64,000 nt of DNA from Piscinibacter sp047600445 (GTDB lineage: Bacteria; Pseudomonadota; Gammaproteobacteria; Burkholderiales; Burkholderiaceae_C), in assembly GCF_047600445.1 (NCBI RefSeq), contig NZ_JASGKT010000001.1, positions 767,102 to 831,101 of the forward strand, read 5' to 3'. The position numbers and the translations under genes were made by a program. Positions 52,848 to 61,822 of the stretch are shown piece by piece. The number at the start of each line of letters is the position of its first letter. Positions within the stretch are counted from its first letter, which is position 1. Under the pieces are notes generated by a model. The model was given only the letters and a program-made list of their open reading frames with translations. It had not been told where the DNA came from and made no database searches.

Positions 52848-53467
52848 ACAGCAGGACCGTCAGGCAGCTCGTGCCCGGCCCGGCCGGCGCGATCGAATGC
52901 GCGATCGACGCGCCCGAGCGGGTGGACGAAGCCGGCCTCGCCCTGATCTGCCATCCGCATCCGCAGCACGGCGGCACCATGGACAACAAGGTGGCGCAGA
53001 CGCTGGCGCGCGCGGTGCTCGCGCTCGGCTGGCGCAGCGTGCGCTTCAACTTCCGCGGCGTCGGCGCCTCCGAGGGCCGCTGGGACGAGGGCCGCGGCGA
53101 GATCGACGACGCGCTGGCGGTGCTGGCCGCCCTGCGCCGCGAACACGAACCGCTGCTGCTGGCGGGATTTTCGTTCGGCGCCTACGTCGCGGCGCAGGCC
53201 GCCGCGCGATTGCCCGACGACGCGAAGGCGCAGCGCCTGGCGCTGGTCGGGCCGTCGACGCAGAAACAGCAGCTCCCCGCCGTGCCGGCCGACACGGTGG
53301 TGATCCACGGCGAGGCCGACGACGTGGTGCCGCTGGCCGCCACGTTCGACTGGGCGCGTCCGCAGGCCCTGCCGGTGACCGTGTTCCCGGGCACCGGTCA
53401 TTTTTTCCACGGGCAGCTCGCGCTGCTCAAGAACGTGCTGGTGCAGCAATTGCGCACGGGCTCCTGA
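52844..53467 (+). CDS. Alpha/beta hydrolase
   Basis: Hydrolase of 207 aa. The CHPHPQHGGTMDNKV block is near 37, the nucleophile elbow GFSFGAY (Ser) near 104, Asp in IHGEADDVVP, and His in GTGHFFHG. It matches the short alpha/beta hydrolase family common next to the ferredoxin gene in betaproteobacteria. The start is GTG 52844. The substrate is unknown. Confidence 0.86.
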   Translation: MNSRTVRQLVPGPAGAIECAIDAPERVDEAGLALICHPHPQHGGTMDNKVAQTLARAVLALGWRSVRFNFRGVGASEGRWDEGRGEIDDALAVLAALRREHEPLLLAGFSFGAYVAAQAAARLPDDAKAQRLALVGPSTQKQQLPAVPADTVVIHGEADDVVPLAATFDWARPQALPVTVFPGTGHFFHGQLALLKNVLVQQLRTGS

Positions 53468-53486
53468 TTCCTTTTCCCACGACACG

Positions 53487-54653
53487 ATGAAGAGACTGAT
53501 TTCCCGGCTGGCCGCCGTGCTGGCCCTCGCGCTTCCGTTGGTCGCCAACGCGCAGATGCCGCAGCCGCCCGAGGTGGCCGCCAAGAGCTACCTGCTGCTC
53601 GACATGGCCAGCAACCAGGTGCTGGCCGAGCGCAACGCCGATGCCCCGGCCGACCCGGCCTCGCTGACCAAGTTGATGACGGCGTATGTCGTGTTCGGCG
53701 CGCTGCGCGACAAGAAGATCGGCGAAGACCAGGTGCTGCCGGTGTCGCTGCGCGCCTGGGCCGAGCGCAAGGGCGGCGGCTCGCTGATGTTCATCGAGCC
53801 GCGCGACCGCCCCAAGGTCGCCGACCTGCTGCGCGGCATGATCGTCAACAGCGGCAACGACGCCTCGGTGGTGCTGGCCGAGGGCGTGGGCGGCAGCCTG
53901 CCGGCCTTCGTCGAGATGATGAACCGCCAGGCGCAGGCCTTCGGCCTGAAGAACACCTCGTTCAAGAACGTCACCGGTCTGACCGAGCCGGGCCACCACA
54001 GCACGGCGCGCGACCTCGCGGTGATCGCCTCGCGCATCATCCGCGACTTCCCCGAGTACTACCCGATCTACTCGACGAAGAAGTACCGCTACGAGGGCGC
54101 GCCGGCCAGCAACGAGAACAACCGCAACGTGCTGCTCTCGCGCGACCCGACGGTCGACGGCATGAAGACCGGCTTCACCGAGGCCGCGGGCTACTGCCTG
54201 ATCGCCAGCGCGCAGCGCGAGTTCCCGAACGGCAAGCGGCGCCTGCTCAGCGTGGTGCTGAACACCACCTCGATGGAGGCGCGCGCCACCGAGAGCCAGA
54301 AGCTGCTCAACTGGGGCTATGCCGCGTGGGACGCCGTGCGCCTGTTCGAGCCCGGCAAGGCGGTGGCGACGCCGCCGGTGTGGAAGGGCAAGGCCAACGA
54401 GGTGAAGCTCGGCGCCGACGCCGGCGTGTTCGTCAGCGTGCCCAAGGGCGAGGGCGGCACGCTGGTGACCAAGATCGAGCGCACCGACCCGCTGGTGGCG
54501 CCGCTGGCCAAGGGCCAGAAGGTCGGCATGCTGAAGGTCGCCACCGCCGCGGGGGCGCCGGTGGCCGAGATGCCGCTGGTGGTGCTCGAGCCGGTCGACG
54601 AGGCCGGCATCCTGGGCCGCGCCTGGGACGCGATCCGGCTGTGGATCAAGTGA
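53487..54653 (+). CDS. dacA: D-alanyl-D-alanine carboxypeptidase (PBP5/6 family)
   Basis: Penicillin-binding protein of 388 aa. The signal peptide ends near LVANAQ. The SxxK motif is SLTK (Ser59, Lys62), followed by SGN (122-124) and KTG (227-229). A C-terminal beta domain and an amphipathic end helix (GRAWDAIRLWIK) anchor it to the membrane face. It trims the terminal D-Ala from peptidoglycan stem peptides. The dat gene follows, fitting D-alanine recycling. Confidence 0.95.
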   Translation: MKRLISRLAAVLALALPLVANAQMPQPPEVAAKSYLLLDMASNQVLAERNADAPADPASLTKLMTAYVVFGALRDKKIGEDQVLPVSLRAWAERKGGGSLMFIEPRDRPKVADLLRGMIVNSGNDASVVLAEGVGGSLPAFVEMMNRQAQAFGLKNTSFKNVTGLTEPGHHSTARDLAVIASRIIRDFPEYYPIYSTKKYRYEGAPASNENNRNVLLSRDPTVDGMKTGFTEAAGYCLIASAQREFPNGKRRLLSVVLNTTSMEARATESQKLLNWGYAAWDAVRLFEPGKAVATPPVWKGKANEVKLGADAGVFVSVPKGEGGTLVTKIERTDPLVAPLAKGQKVGMLKVATAAGAPVAEMPLVVLEPVDEAGILGRAWDAIRLWIK

Positions 54654-54699
54654 CCCGCGCGCCCGACGGTGTAAGCTGAATCTTTCGACTGGAGCCCCC

Positions 54700-55587
54700 A
54701 TGCAGACCCTGCCCGACACGCTGTGCTTCCTCAACGGCGAATACAGCCCGCTGCGCGACGCGAAGGTGTCGGTGCTGGACCGCGGCTTCATCTTCGGCGA
54801 CGGCGTCTACGAGGTGATCCCGGTGTACGGCGGCAAGCTGTTCCGCGTGCACGAGCACCTCGCGCGGCTGGACCGCAGCCTGGCCAAGCTGCGCATCGCC
54901 AACCCGGCCGGCAGCGACGAGTGGCTGGCGCGCGCGCGCAAACTGGTGGCCGCGCTGGCGCAGCAGAGCGGCGCGCAGGAGCAACTGGTCTACATCCAGG
55001 TGACGCGCGGCGTGGCGCTGCGCGACCACGTGATGCCGCCGGACGTCGAGCCCACCGTCTTCATGATGGTCAGCGCGATGAAGCCGGCCACGCCCGAGCA
55101 GCGCCACCACGGCGTGGCCTGCGTGACGGCGCGCGACTTCCGCTGGGAGCGCGCCGACATCAAGAGCATCTCGCTGCTGGGCAACGTGCTGGCGCGGCAG
55201 ATGTCGGCCGACAAGGGCGCGCTCGAGACCGTGATGTTCCGCGGCGGCTACCTCACCGAGGCCTCGGCGAGCAACGTCTGGGTGGTGCACGAGGGCGCGG
55301 TGCTGGGCCCGCCGAAGAGCGAACACGTGCTCGAAGGCATACGCTACGACCTGATCCGCGAGCTGTGCGAGGAGGAAGGCATCGCCTACAACCTGCGCCC
55401 GATTCCCGAGGGCGAGCTGCTGGCCGCCGACGAGCTGCTGCTCAGCTCGGCGACGAAGGAGGTGCTGCCCGTCACCACGCTCGACGGCCAGCCGGTGGGC
55501 CACGGCGCGCTGCGCGGCAAGCCGGGGCCGGTGTACGCGCGGCTCTACGAGGCCTACCAGCGCGCCAAGCGCGCGCAGTCGATCTGA
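54700..55587 (+). CDS. dat: D-amino acid aminotransferase
   Basis: Fold-type IV PLP aminotransferase of 295 aa. It shows DRGFIFGDGVYEVIPVY near 27, the PLP lysine in ADIKSISLLGNVLA near 150, and GYLTEASASNVWVV. It interconverts D-alanine and D-glutamate with their 2-oxo acids. It lies directly behind dacA and ahead of DUF493, a conserved betaproteobacterial order. A TGGAG box precedes ATG 54700. Confidence 0.92.
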   Translation: MQTLPDTLCFLNGEYSPLRDAKVSVLDRGFIFGDGVYEVIPVYGGKLFRVHEHLARLDRSLAKLRIANPAGSDEWLARARKLVAALAQQSGAQEQLVYIQVTRGVALRDHVMPPDVEPTVFMMVSAMKPATPEQRHHGVACVTARDFRWERADIKSISLLGNVLARQMSADKGALETVMFRGGYLTEASASNVWVVHEGAVLGPPKSEHVLEGIRYDLIRELCEEEGIAYNLRPIPEGELLAADELLLSSATKEVLPVTTLDGQPVGHGALRGKPGPVYARLYEAYQRAKRAQSI

Positions 55588-55603
55588 GCTTCCGGCTCCG
55601 GCC

Positions 55604-55879
55604 ATGCGCCCCATTCCGCCCGAGCAGTCGCTGATCGAGTACCCGTCGCGCTTCCCGATCAAGGTGATGGGCGCGAACGCGGACGGCTTCGCCGAGGCGG
55701 TGGTCAGCGTGGCGCGGCAGTTCGATCCCGGCTTCGTCGCCGGCAGCGTCGAGCTCCGCCCCAGCCGCGCCGGCAACTACCTGGGCGTGACCATCACCAT
55801 CACCGCCACCAGCCGCGAGCAGCTCGACGAGCTGTACCGCACGCTGTCCACCCATCCGATGGTCAAGGTGGTGCTCTGA
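55604..55879 (+). CDS. ybeD: YbeD/DUF493 family protein
   Basis: Small protein of 91 aa: LIEYPSRFPIKVMGANADGF, then a ferredoxin-like fold with YLGVTITITATSREQLDELYRTLSTHPMVKVVL. It is a conserved partner of lipB in gene order; its function is uncertain. It follows dat by 16 bp. Confidence 0.92.
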   Translation: MRPIPPEQSLIEYPSRFPIKVMGANADGFAEAVVSVARQFDPGFVAGSVELRPSRAGNYLGVTITITATSREQLDELYRTLSTHPMVKVVL

Positions 55880-55887
55880 ACGCTCCG

Positions 55888-56547
55888 GTGGTGCGACGGC
55901 TGGGCCGCGTCGACTACGCGGCCACCGTCGAGGCGATGCGCGCGTTCACCGAGGCGCGCGACGAGACCACGCCCGACGAGATCTGGCTGTGCGAACACGC
56001 GCCGGTCTACACGCAGGGCGTGGCCGGCAAGGCCGAGCACGTGCTCGACGCGCGCGGCATCCCGGTGGTGCAGACCAACCGCGGCGGGCAGGTCACCTAC
56101 CACGGCCCCGGGCAGGTGGTGGCCTATCCGCTGATCGACCTGCGCCGGCTCGGCATCTTCGTCAAGGAATACGTCTTCCGGCTCGAAACCGCGGTGCTGC
56201 GCACGCTGGAGCGCCATGGCGTCACCGGCCACCGCGTGCGCGGCGCGCCGGGCATCTACGTGCGGCTGGCCGACCCCTTCGGCCACGCGCGGCTGAGCGA
56301 GGAGGAGCAGCGCAGCTTCGCCGGCCTGGGCAAGATCGCCGCGCTGGGCGTCAAGGTGTCGCAGCACCGCACCTACCACGGCGTGGCGCTGAACGTCGCG
56401 ATGGACCTGGCGCCCTTCGAGGGCATCAACCCTTGCGGTTATGCCGGCCTGGCGACGGTCGACTTGGCTAGACTCGGCGTTTCCACCGATTGGGACACGG
56501 CGGCGCGACTGCTCGGCGACGGCCTCGCCGCGCAGTTCGTGCCCTGA
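55888..56547 (+). CDS. lipB: Octanoyltransferase LipB
   Basis: LipB of 219 aa. RGGQVTYHGPGQVVAYPLID is the family motif, GKIAALGVKV carries the active-site Lys, and INPCGYAGL the catalytic Cys. It moves octanoyl from acyl carrier protein to lipoyl domains. The start is GTG 55888; another GTG follows directly. It is eight bases after DUF493. Confidence 0.95.
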   Translation: MVRRLGRVDYAATVEAMRAFTEARDETTPDEIWLCEHAPVYTQGVAGKAEHVLDARGIPVVQTNRGGQVTYHGPGQVVAYPLIDLRRLGIFVKEYVFRLETAVLRTLERHGVTGHRVRGAPGIYVRLADPFGHARLSEEEQRSFAGLGKIAALGVKVSQHRTYHGVALNVAMDLAPFEGINPCGYAGLATVDLARLGVSTDWDTAARLLGDGLAAQFVP

Positions 56548-56554
56548 CAAGCGC

Positions 56555-57508
56555 ATGGACACCCCCTACGACGCCACCGTCAAGCAGAAATCGCAGGCCA
56601 AGACCGCGCGCATCCCGATCAAGATCGTGCCGGCCGAGACGCTGAAGAAGCCCGACTGGATCCGCGTCAAGGCGGGCTCGCCGACCACGCGCTTCTACGA
56701 GATCAAGCAGATCCTGCGCGAGCACAAGCTGCACACGGTGTGCGAGGAAGCCTCCTGCCCGAACATCGGCGAGTGCTTCGGCCACGGCACGGCCACCTTC
56801 ATGATCATGGGCGACAAGTGCACGCGGCGCTGCCCGTTCTGCGACGTCGGCCATGGCCGGCCCGACCCGCTCGACGCCGACGAGCCGCTCAACCTGGCGC
56901 GCACCATCGCCGCGCTGAAGCTCAAGTACGTGGTGATCACCAGCGTCGACCGCGACGACCTGCGCGACGGCGGCGCCGGCCACTTCGTCGAGTGCATCCG
57001 CCGCGTGCGCGAGCTGTCGCCGCAAACGCGCATCGAGATCCTGACGCCCGACTTCCGCGGCCGCCTGGACCGCGCGCTCGACATCCTGAAGGCCGCGCCG
57101 CCCGACGTGATGAACCACAACCTAGAAACCGTGCCGCGCCTGTACAAGGAGGCGCGCCCGGGTTCCGACTACGCCTTCAGCCTGAACCTGCTGAAGCGCT
57201 TCAAGGAGTTCGCGCCCGGCGTGCCCACCAAGAGCGGCCTGATGGTCGGCCTGGGCGAGACCGACGAGGAGATCCTGCAGGTGATGCGCGAGATGCGCGA
57301 GCACGGCATCGACATGCTGACCATCGGCCAGTACCTCGCGCCCAGCGGCCACCACCTGCCGGTGCGCCGCTACGTGCACCCCGACACCTTCGCGATGTTC
57401 GAGCGCGAGGCCGCGGCGATGGGCTTCAGCCACGCCGCGGTGGGCGCGATGGTGCGCTCCAGCTACCACGCCGACAAGCAGGCGGCGCAGGCGGGCGTGG
57501 TGGCCTGA
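56555..57508 (+). CDS. lipA: Lipoyl synthase LipA
   Basis: Radical-SAM enzyme of 317 aa. The auxiliary cluster cysteines are Cys63, Cys68 and Cys74 (CEEASCPNIGEC). The radical-SAM CX3CX2C motif is Cys89, Cys93 and Cys96 (CTRRCPFC). It inserts two sulfurs into octanoyl-lipoyl domains after LipB. It starts seven bases behind lipB. Confidence 0.97.
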   Translation: MDTPYDATVKQKSQAKTARIPIKIVPAETLKKPDWIRVKAGSPTTRFYEIKQILREHKLHTVCEEASCPNIGECFGHGTATFMIMGDKCTRRCPFCDVGHGRPDPLDADEPLNLARTIAALKLKYVVITSVDRDDLRDGGAGHFVECIRRVRELSPQTRIEILTPDFRGRLDRALDILKAAPPDVMNHNLETVPRLYKEARPGSDYAFSLNLLKRFKEFAPGVPTKSGLMVGLGETDEEILQVMREMREHGIDMLTIGQYLAPSGHHLPVRRYVHPDTFAMFEREAAAMGFSHAAVGAMVRSSYHADKQAAQAGVVA

Positions 57509-57513
57509 AGACG

Positions 57514-58488
57514 ATGGCCGCCGCGGGCGCCAACCCAGCGATCGCCTGCGGCAACTGCCATGAGCCGATGCAGGTGCTGCGGCTGCCGGGGCACTACGGC
57601 CGCACGGTCGAGGTCGACCTGTGCAGCCACTGCCACCTGGTCTGGTTCGACCTGACCGAGACGGCGCGCCTGTCGGGCGCGGCGCTGCTGGCGCTGATCG
57701 AGGCGATGGCCGGCACACAAAGCCTGCCCCACCTGACGCTGCAGCCCGGCGCCGGCTGCGCGCGCTGCGGCGCGGCCCTGAAGACGGTGCACAACCGCTC
57801 GCGCTGGGGCAGCTCGCTGCACCTCGAATGCCGCAACGGCCACGGCGCCTACCAGTCGTTCGCGCAGTTCCTGCAGGAAAAAGGCCTGCTGCGGCCGATG
57901 TCGCGCATCGACCGCGCGCGGCTGCTGCAGACGCAGGGCCGCATCGACTGCGTCAACTGCGGCGCGGCGATAGCCCGCGACGACGCGACCTGCGGCTATT
58001 GCGGCTCGGTGCCCAGCCTGCTCGACGTGGCGCGCCTGGCGCGCGCGCTGGACCCCGAGGGCGCGCTGGAGCCGCAGGCGGTGCACCGCGACGCCGCGCG
58101 CCAGCAGGCGCTGCAATGCGGCGCCTGCGGCGCGGCGCTGCCGCCGGGGCTGGCGGTGGACTGCGCGCAATGCGGCGCGACGCTCGCGATCAGCCGCCTC
58201 GCCGACGCGCACGCGCGCGTCGCCACGCTGGGGCCCGCGCTGCGCGCGCACGCCGAGAAACCGTCGCCCGAGGTGATCAAGCGCCGCCTCGACGCGCTCG
58301 ACGCCGACCTGCCGCGCCGGCGCGACTACGTCGCCCAGATGGAGGCCGAAACCGACGCGCGGCGCGGCCGGAACCGCCTCGGCGGCGAGGCGTGGGACTG
58401 GAGCGACCTGCTCGGCGGCGGCACCAACCCCCTGCGCGCGGTGCTGATCGCGCTGCTGGTCTGGTTCGTCTGGTATTTTTGGCGCTGA
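57514..58488 (+). CDS. Zinc-ribbon-rich membrane-anchored protein
   Basis: Protein of 324 aa with several CxxC pairs: CGNCHEP (12-15), CSHC (about 37-40), CARCG (about 82-85), CVNCG with CGYCG (about 148-165), and CGACG with CAQCG (about 207-225). It ends in a hydrophobic helix, LRAVLIALLVWFVWYFWR, with an RDYVAQMEAE helix before it. The first ribbons resemble TFIIB-type zinc ribbons. I do not recognise the function. It starts five bases after lipA. Confidence 0.8.
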   Translation: MAAAGANPAIACGNCHEPMQVLRLPGHYGRTVEVDLCSHCHLVWFDLTETARLSGAALLALIEAMAGTQSLPHLTLQPGAGCARCGAALKTVHNRSRWGSSLHLECRNGHGAYQSFAQFLQEKGLLRPMSRIDRARLLQTQGRIDCVNCGAAIARDDATCGYCGSVPSLLDVARLARALDPEGALEPQAVHRDAARQQALQCGACGAALPPGLAVDCAQCGATLAISRLADAHARVATLGPALRAHAEKPSPEVIKRRLDALDADLPRRRDYVAQMEAETDARRGRNRLGGEAWDWSDLLGGGTNPLRAVLIALLVWFVWYFWR

Positions 58489-58536
58489 CCCACCCACGGC
58501 CATCGCGGCCCGCAACGCATTCATCCGGAGATCGTC

Positions 58537-59226
58537 ATGCAGCGTAGGCAGTTCACCTCGAAGATCCTGATCGTTCCGGGGCTCGCGCTGGCGTCGCCGC
58601 TGGCCTGGGCGTTCGACCTGAGCGAAACCGACGCCGCCGCCGGCGTGCGCGCCGCGCTGGAGAAGGGCGCGACCTCGGCGGTCGGCCTGCTGGGCCGCAG
58701 CGACGGCTTCCTCGGCAACCCGAAGGTGCGCATCCCGCTGCCCGGCGCGCTGGACGACGCCGCCAAGCTGCTGCGCACCATGGGCCAGGGCAGGCGCGTC
58801 GACGAACTGGTCACCGCGATGAACCGCGCCGCCGAGGCCGCCGTGCCCGAAGCCAAGCCGCTGCTGATCAATGCGGTGAAGTCCATGAGCGTGGACGACG
58901 CGCGCAAGATCATCGGCGGCGGCGACGATTCGGTGACGCGCTTCTTCGCCGGCAAGACGCGCTCGCCGCTGGCCGAGAAGTTCCTGCCCATCGTGACCCG
59001 GGCGACCGAGAAGGTCTCGCTGGCTTCCAAGTACAACGCCGTGGCCGGCAAGGCGAGCAGCCTGGGCCTGGTCAAGAAGGAAGACGCCAACGTGCAGCAG
59101 TACGTGACGGGCAAGGCGCTGGACGGCCTGTTCCTGATGATCGGCGAGGAGGAGAAGAAGATCCGCCAGAACCCGGCCGCCGCCGGCAGCGCGATCCTGA
59201 AGAAGGTTTTCGGCGCGCTGAAGTGA
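58537..59226 (+). CDS. DUF4197 family protein
   Basis: Protein of 229 aa. A signal peptide (MQRRQFTSKILIVPGLALAS...AWA) is followed by an all-helical region with GVRAALEKGATSAVGLLG, FLGNPKVRIPLP and LGLVKKEDANVQQYVTGKAL, the hallmarks of DUF4197. The family is periplasmic or outer-membrane linked and of unknown function. Confidence 0.87.
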   Translation: MQRRQFTSKILIVPGLALASPLAWAFDLSETDAAAGVRAALEKGATSAVGLLGRSDGFLGNPKVRIPLPGALDDAAKLLRTMGQGRRVDELVTAMNRAAEAAVPEAKPLLINAVKSMSVDDARKIIGGGDDSVTRFFAGKTRSPLAEKFLPIVTRATEKVSLASKYNAVAGKASSLGLVKKEDANVQQYVTGKALDGLFLMIGEEEKKIRQNPAAAGSAILKKVFGALK

Positions 59227-59241
59227 GCGGCCGGGGCCCCG

Positions 59242-59258
59242 AGGGCCTCAGAGGCCCT
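59242..59258. repeat. Short inverted repeat at a convergent gene end
   Basis: AGGGCCTC and GAGGCCCT flank a single central A. It lies between the DUF4197 gene and the convergent pseudo-receiver gene, overlapping the latter's stop codon. There is no T-tract, so termination activity is uncertain. Confidence 0.4.
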
Positions 59259-60408
59259 TGGACAGCTCGAACATCAGCGCCGACGGCAGCGAGCTTTCGA
59301 TCACGTCGCGCCCGACGCGCGCGACGTTCGAGCCGCTGAAGCCCGACATCTCGAAGGTGTTGCCTTCCTCGATGATCTCGATGAAGACGAAGTCGGGCAG
59401 CTCGTTGGTGATCTCTTCGCGCAGGTCGGCGAACTTCTCGCCGCGCTGGATCGACTCGATGATCATCGCGTGCGGCAGCCCGTCGCGGCAGAACTCGACG
59501 GCCTCGTCGATCGAGCCGACGAAGTCGATGATCAGCCCCATGTTGCGCAGCGCGTCGCGGATCTGAACGCGCAGGTCGCGCCGCGAGGCCACCACCAGCA
59601 CGTGGCTGCCGGCCAGCGGCTTGGAGTTGGTCGACGGGGCGAAGCCCTCGTCGATCTCCAGCGTGGTCACGCCCTCGATGCCGTCGGTGGCGGTGCGCGG
59701 GAACTCGATCGTCAACGTCGTGTGCAGCGCGTCGTCGTGGCGGTCCAGTGGCAGGCCCATGGTCCAGGCGGTCTGCTCGAGCAGCCGCCAGTTCAGCGAC
59801 TCGAGCGCCGCCGGCTCCGGCGGCCGGTCGGCTTCACCCGCCTGATCGACCGGGCGGTGCGCGAAGCGGCACACCAGCCGCGCGTTCTGCGGCCAGGACT
59901 TGATGTCGATCGCGAACTCGATGTTCGACTGCGCGTGCGCCAGCGCCCAGTCGAGCACGGTGTTGAGCAGGCTGAACAGCAGCGAGGCGTCGACGATCAC
60001 CTCGGCTGGCTTGAGCGCCGGCTTGAGCACGATGCCGCGCGACTGCGTCTCGCGGTGGCGGTGTGCCAGCACGCCCTTGAGCGTGTCGGCCAGTTGCAGC
60101 CGTTCGTGCGACTGGCGCAGCCGGCCGGAGGCGAAGCGCGCGATCTGCTGGCCGATCATGCCGGCCTGCCGCGCGCCGTCGACCTCGTCGCGCAGGGCGC
60201 GCAGGCCGGCGCGGTCGATCCTGCCGCTGGCGATCAGCGCGTGGATGCGCTCCAGCGCCGAGGTCAACTGCGTCGCGGTGGCGGCGCCGATCTCGGAGAC
60301 GAGGCGGTGCCAGCGCTGCGCGGCGTCGCCGCCGTCCTCGGCGGGCGGGGCGGGGTGCGAGTGCGCGGCGCCGGCCGGGCCGGGGCGGTCGATGTCGGAC
60401 ATGTCCAT
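59248..60408 (-). CDS. Kinase/pseudo-receiver protein of unknown function
   Basis: Protein of 386 aa. The first part (about 40-130) is helical and looks like a dimerisation region. The middle (about 150-255) resembles a GHKL ATPase fold but lacks clear N and G boxes. The C-terminal part (about 270-386) resembles a response-regulator receiver (LAGSHVLVVASRRDLRVQI, HAMIIESIQRG) in which the acidic pair is missing and Glu replaces the phospho-Asp. It is thus probably catalytically dead and a protein-binding module. The start is set at ATG 60408. Confidence 0.6.
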   Translation of the reverse strand: MDMSDIDRPGPAGAAHSHPAPPAEDGGDAAQRWHRLVSEIGAATATQLTSALERIHALIASGRIDRAGLRALRDEVDGARQAGMIGQQIARFASGRLRQSHERLQLADTLKGVLAHRHRETQSRGIVLKPALKPAEVIVDASLLFSLLNTVLDWALAHAQSNIEFAIDIKSWPQNARLVCRFAHRPVDQAGEADRPPEPAALESLNWRLLEQTAWTMGLPLDRHDDALHTTLTIEFPRTATDGIEGVTTLEIDEGFAPSTNSKPLAGSHVLVVASRRDLRVQIRDALRNMGLIIDFVGSIDEAVEFCRDGLPHAMIIESIQRGEKFADLREEITNELPDFVFIEIIEEGNTFEMSGFSGSNVARVGRDVIESSLPSALMFELSKGL

Positions 60409-60505
60409 GGGCGAGGGCCGCAGTGTCGCAGCGCGGCAGCGCACTGACCAGTGGGGGTCGCGCGATTTCCCTCGCTCCCGGGGGTGTGCAAATGTCACAC
60501 CACGA

Positions 60506-61771
60506 TCACACCACGCCGGCGGCCCGCAGCGCCCGCACCTCGTCGCCGCTGAGCCCGGCCTGCGCCAGTACCTCGTCGGTGTGTTCGCCCAGCAGCGGCG
60601 GCGCGCGCCGGTACTGCACCGGCGTGGCGGAGAGCTTGATCGGGCTGGCGACCAGCCGCACCGTCTCGGCCAGCGGATGCGGCAGCGCCACCGCCATGCC
60701 GCGTTCGCGCACCTGCGGATCGGCGAACACCTCGGCCAGGTCGTTGATCGGCCCGCACGGCACCTTGGCCGCTTCCAGCTCGGCCAGCCAGTCGGCCTTG
60801 GCGCGCGTGCGCATCAGCCCGGCCAGCAGCGGCACCAGCACGTCGCGGTGCCGCACGCGGTCGGCGTTGCGGGCGAAGCGCGGGTCGGCGGCCAGCTCCG
60901 GGCGCCCGGCGATGTCGCAGAACTTGGCGAACTGGCCGTCGTTGCCGACCGCCAGGATCATGTGCCCGTCGGCCACCTCGAACACCTGGTAGGGCACGAT
61001 GTTCTGGTGCGCGTTGCCCAGGCGCTGCGGCGCGACGCCGGTGACGAGGTAGTTGGCGCCGAGGTTGGCGAGCATGGCCACCTGCGTGTCGAGCAGCGCC
61101 ATGTCGATCACCTGACCGCGGCCGGTGAGGTCGCGGTGGCGCAGCGCCGCCAGGATCGCCGTGGTCGCGTACATGCCGGTGAACAGGTCGGCCACCGCCA
61201 CGCCGACCTTCTGCGGCCCGCCGCCCGGCGCGTCGTCGGCGATCTCGCGCCGCGACGGCCCGGTCACGCTCATCAGGCCGCCCATGCCCTGCACCGCGTA
61301 GTCGTAGCCGGCGCGTTCGCGGTAGGGGCCGGTCTGGCCGAAGCCGGTGATCGAGCAGTAGACCAGGCGCGGGTTGAGCGCCAGCAGCGCGGCGCTGTCC
61401 AGCCCGTAGCGGGCCATGTCGCCGACCTTGAAGTTCTCGACGAACACGTCGCTGTCGGCGGCCAGCCTGCGGATCAGCGCCTGGCCCTCGGGCCGCGCGA
61501 TGTCGACCGTCACCGAGCGCTTGTTGCGGTTGGCGCCCAGGTAGTAGGCCGCGTCGCTGGTGTCGTGGCCGTCGCGGTCGCGCAGGAAGGGCGGGCCCCA
61601 GCCGCGCGTGTCGTCGCCGCCGACGCCGTCGCGCGGCGGGCGCTCGATCTTGATCACGTCGGCGCCCAGGTCGCCCAGCGTCTGCGTGCACCACGGGCCG
61701 GCCAGCACGCGCGACAGGTCGAGCACGCGCACGCCGGCCAGCGGCTGGGGAGGGGAAGCGGTGTCGTTCAT
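60506..61771 (-). CDS. CaiB/BaiF family CoA-transferase
   Basis: Class III CoA-transferase of 421 aa. GVRVLDLSRVLAGPWCTQTL is at about 13-32, an IKIERPPRDG block follows, then VENFKVGD, the catalytic Asp in ALLDTQVAM, and the VPCGPINDLAEVF segment. It moves CoA between acyl-CoA esters and acids. No partner gene is next to it, so the substrate is open. The start is ATG 61771. Confidence 0.9.
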   Translation of the reverse strand: MNDTASPPQPLAGVRVLDLSRVLAGPWCTQTLGDLGADVIKIERPPRDGVGGDDTRGWGPPFLRDRDGHDTSDAAYYLGANRNKRSVTVDIARPEGQALIRRLAADSDVFVENFKVGDMARYGLDSAALLALNPRLVYCSITGFGQTGPYRERAGYDYAVQGMGGLMSVTGPSRREIADDAPGGGPQKVGVAVADLFTGMYATTAILAALRHRDLTGRGQVIDMALLDTQVAMLANLGANYLVTGVAPQRLGNAHQNIVPYQVFEVADGHMILAVGNDGQFAKFCDIAGRPELAADPRFARNADRVRHRDVLVPLLAGLMRTRAKADWLAELEAAKVPCGPINDLAEVFADPQVRERGMAVALPHPLAETVRLVASPIKLSATPVQYRRAPPLLGEHTDEVLAQAGLSGDEVRALRAAGVV

Positions 61772-61822
61772 GCGGCCATTGTGGCGGCGTGAGGCCGCCC
61801 GGCCGCCCGGGATAATCCGCCG

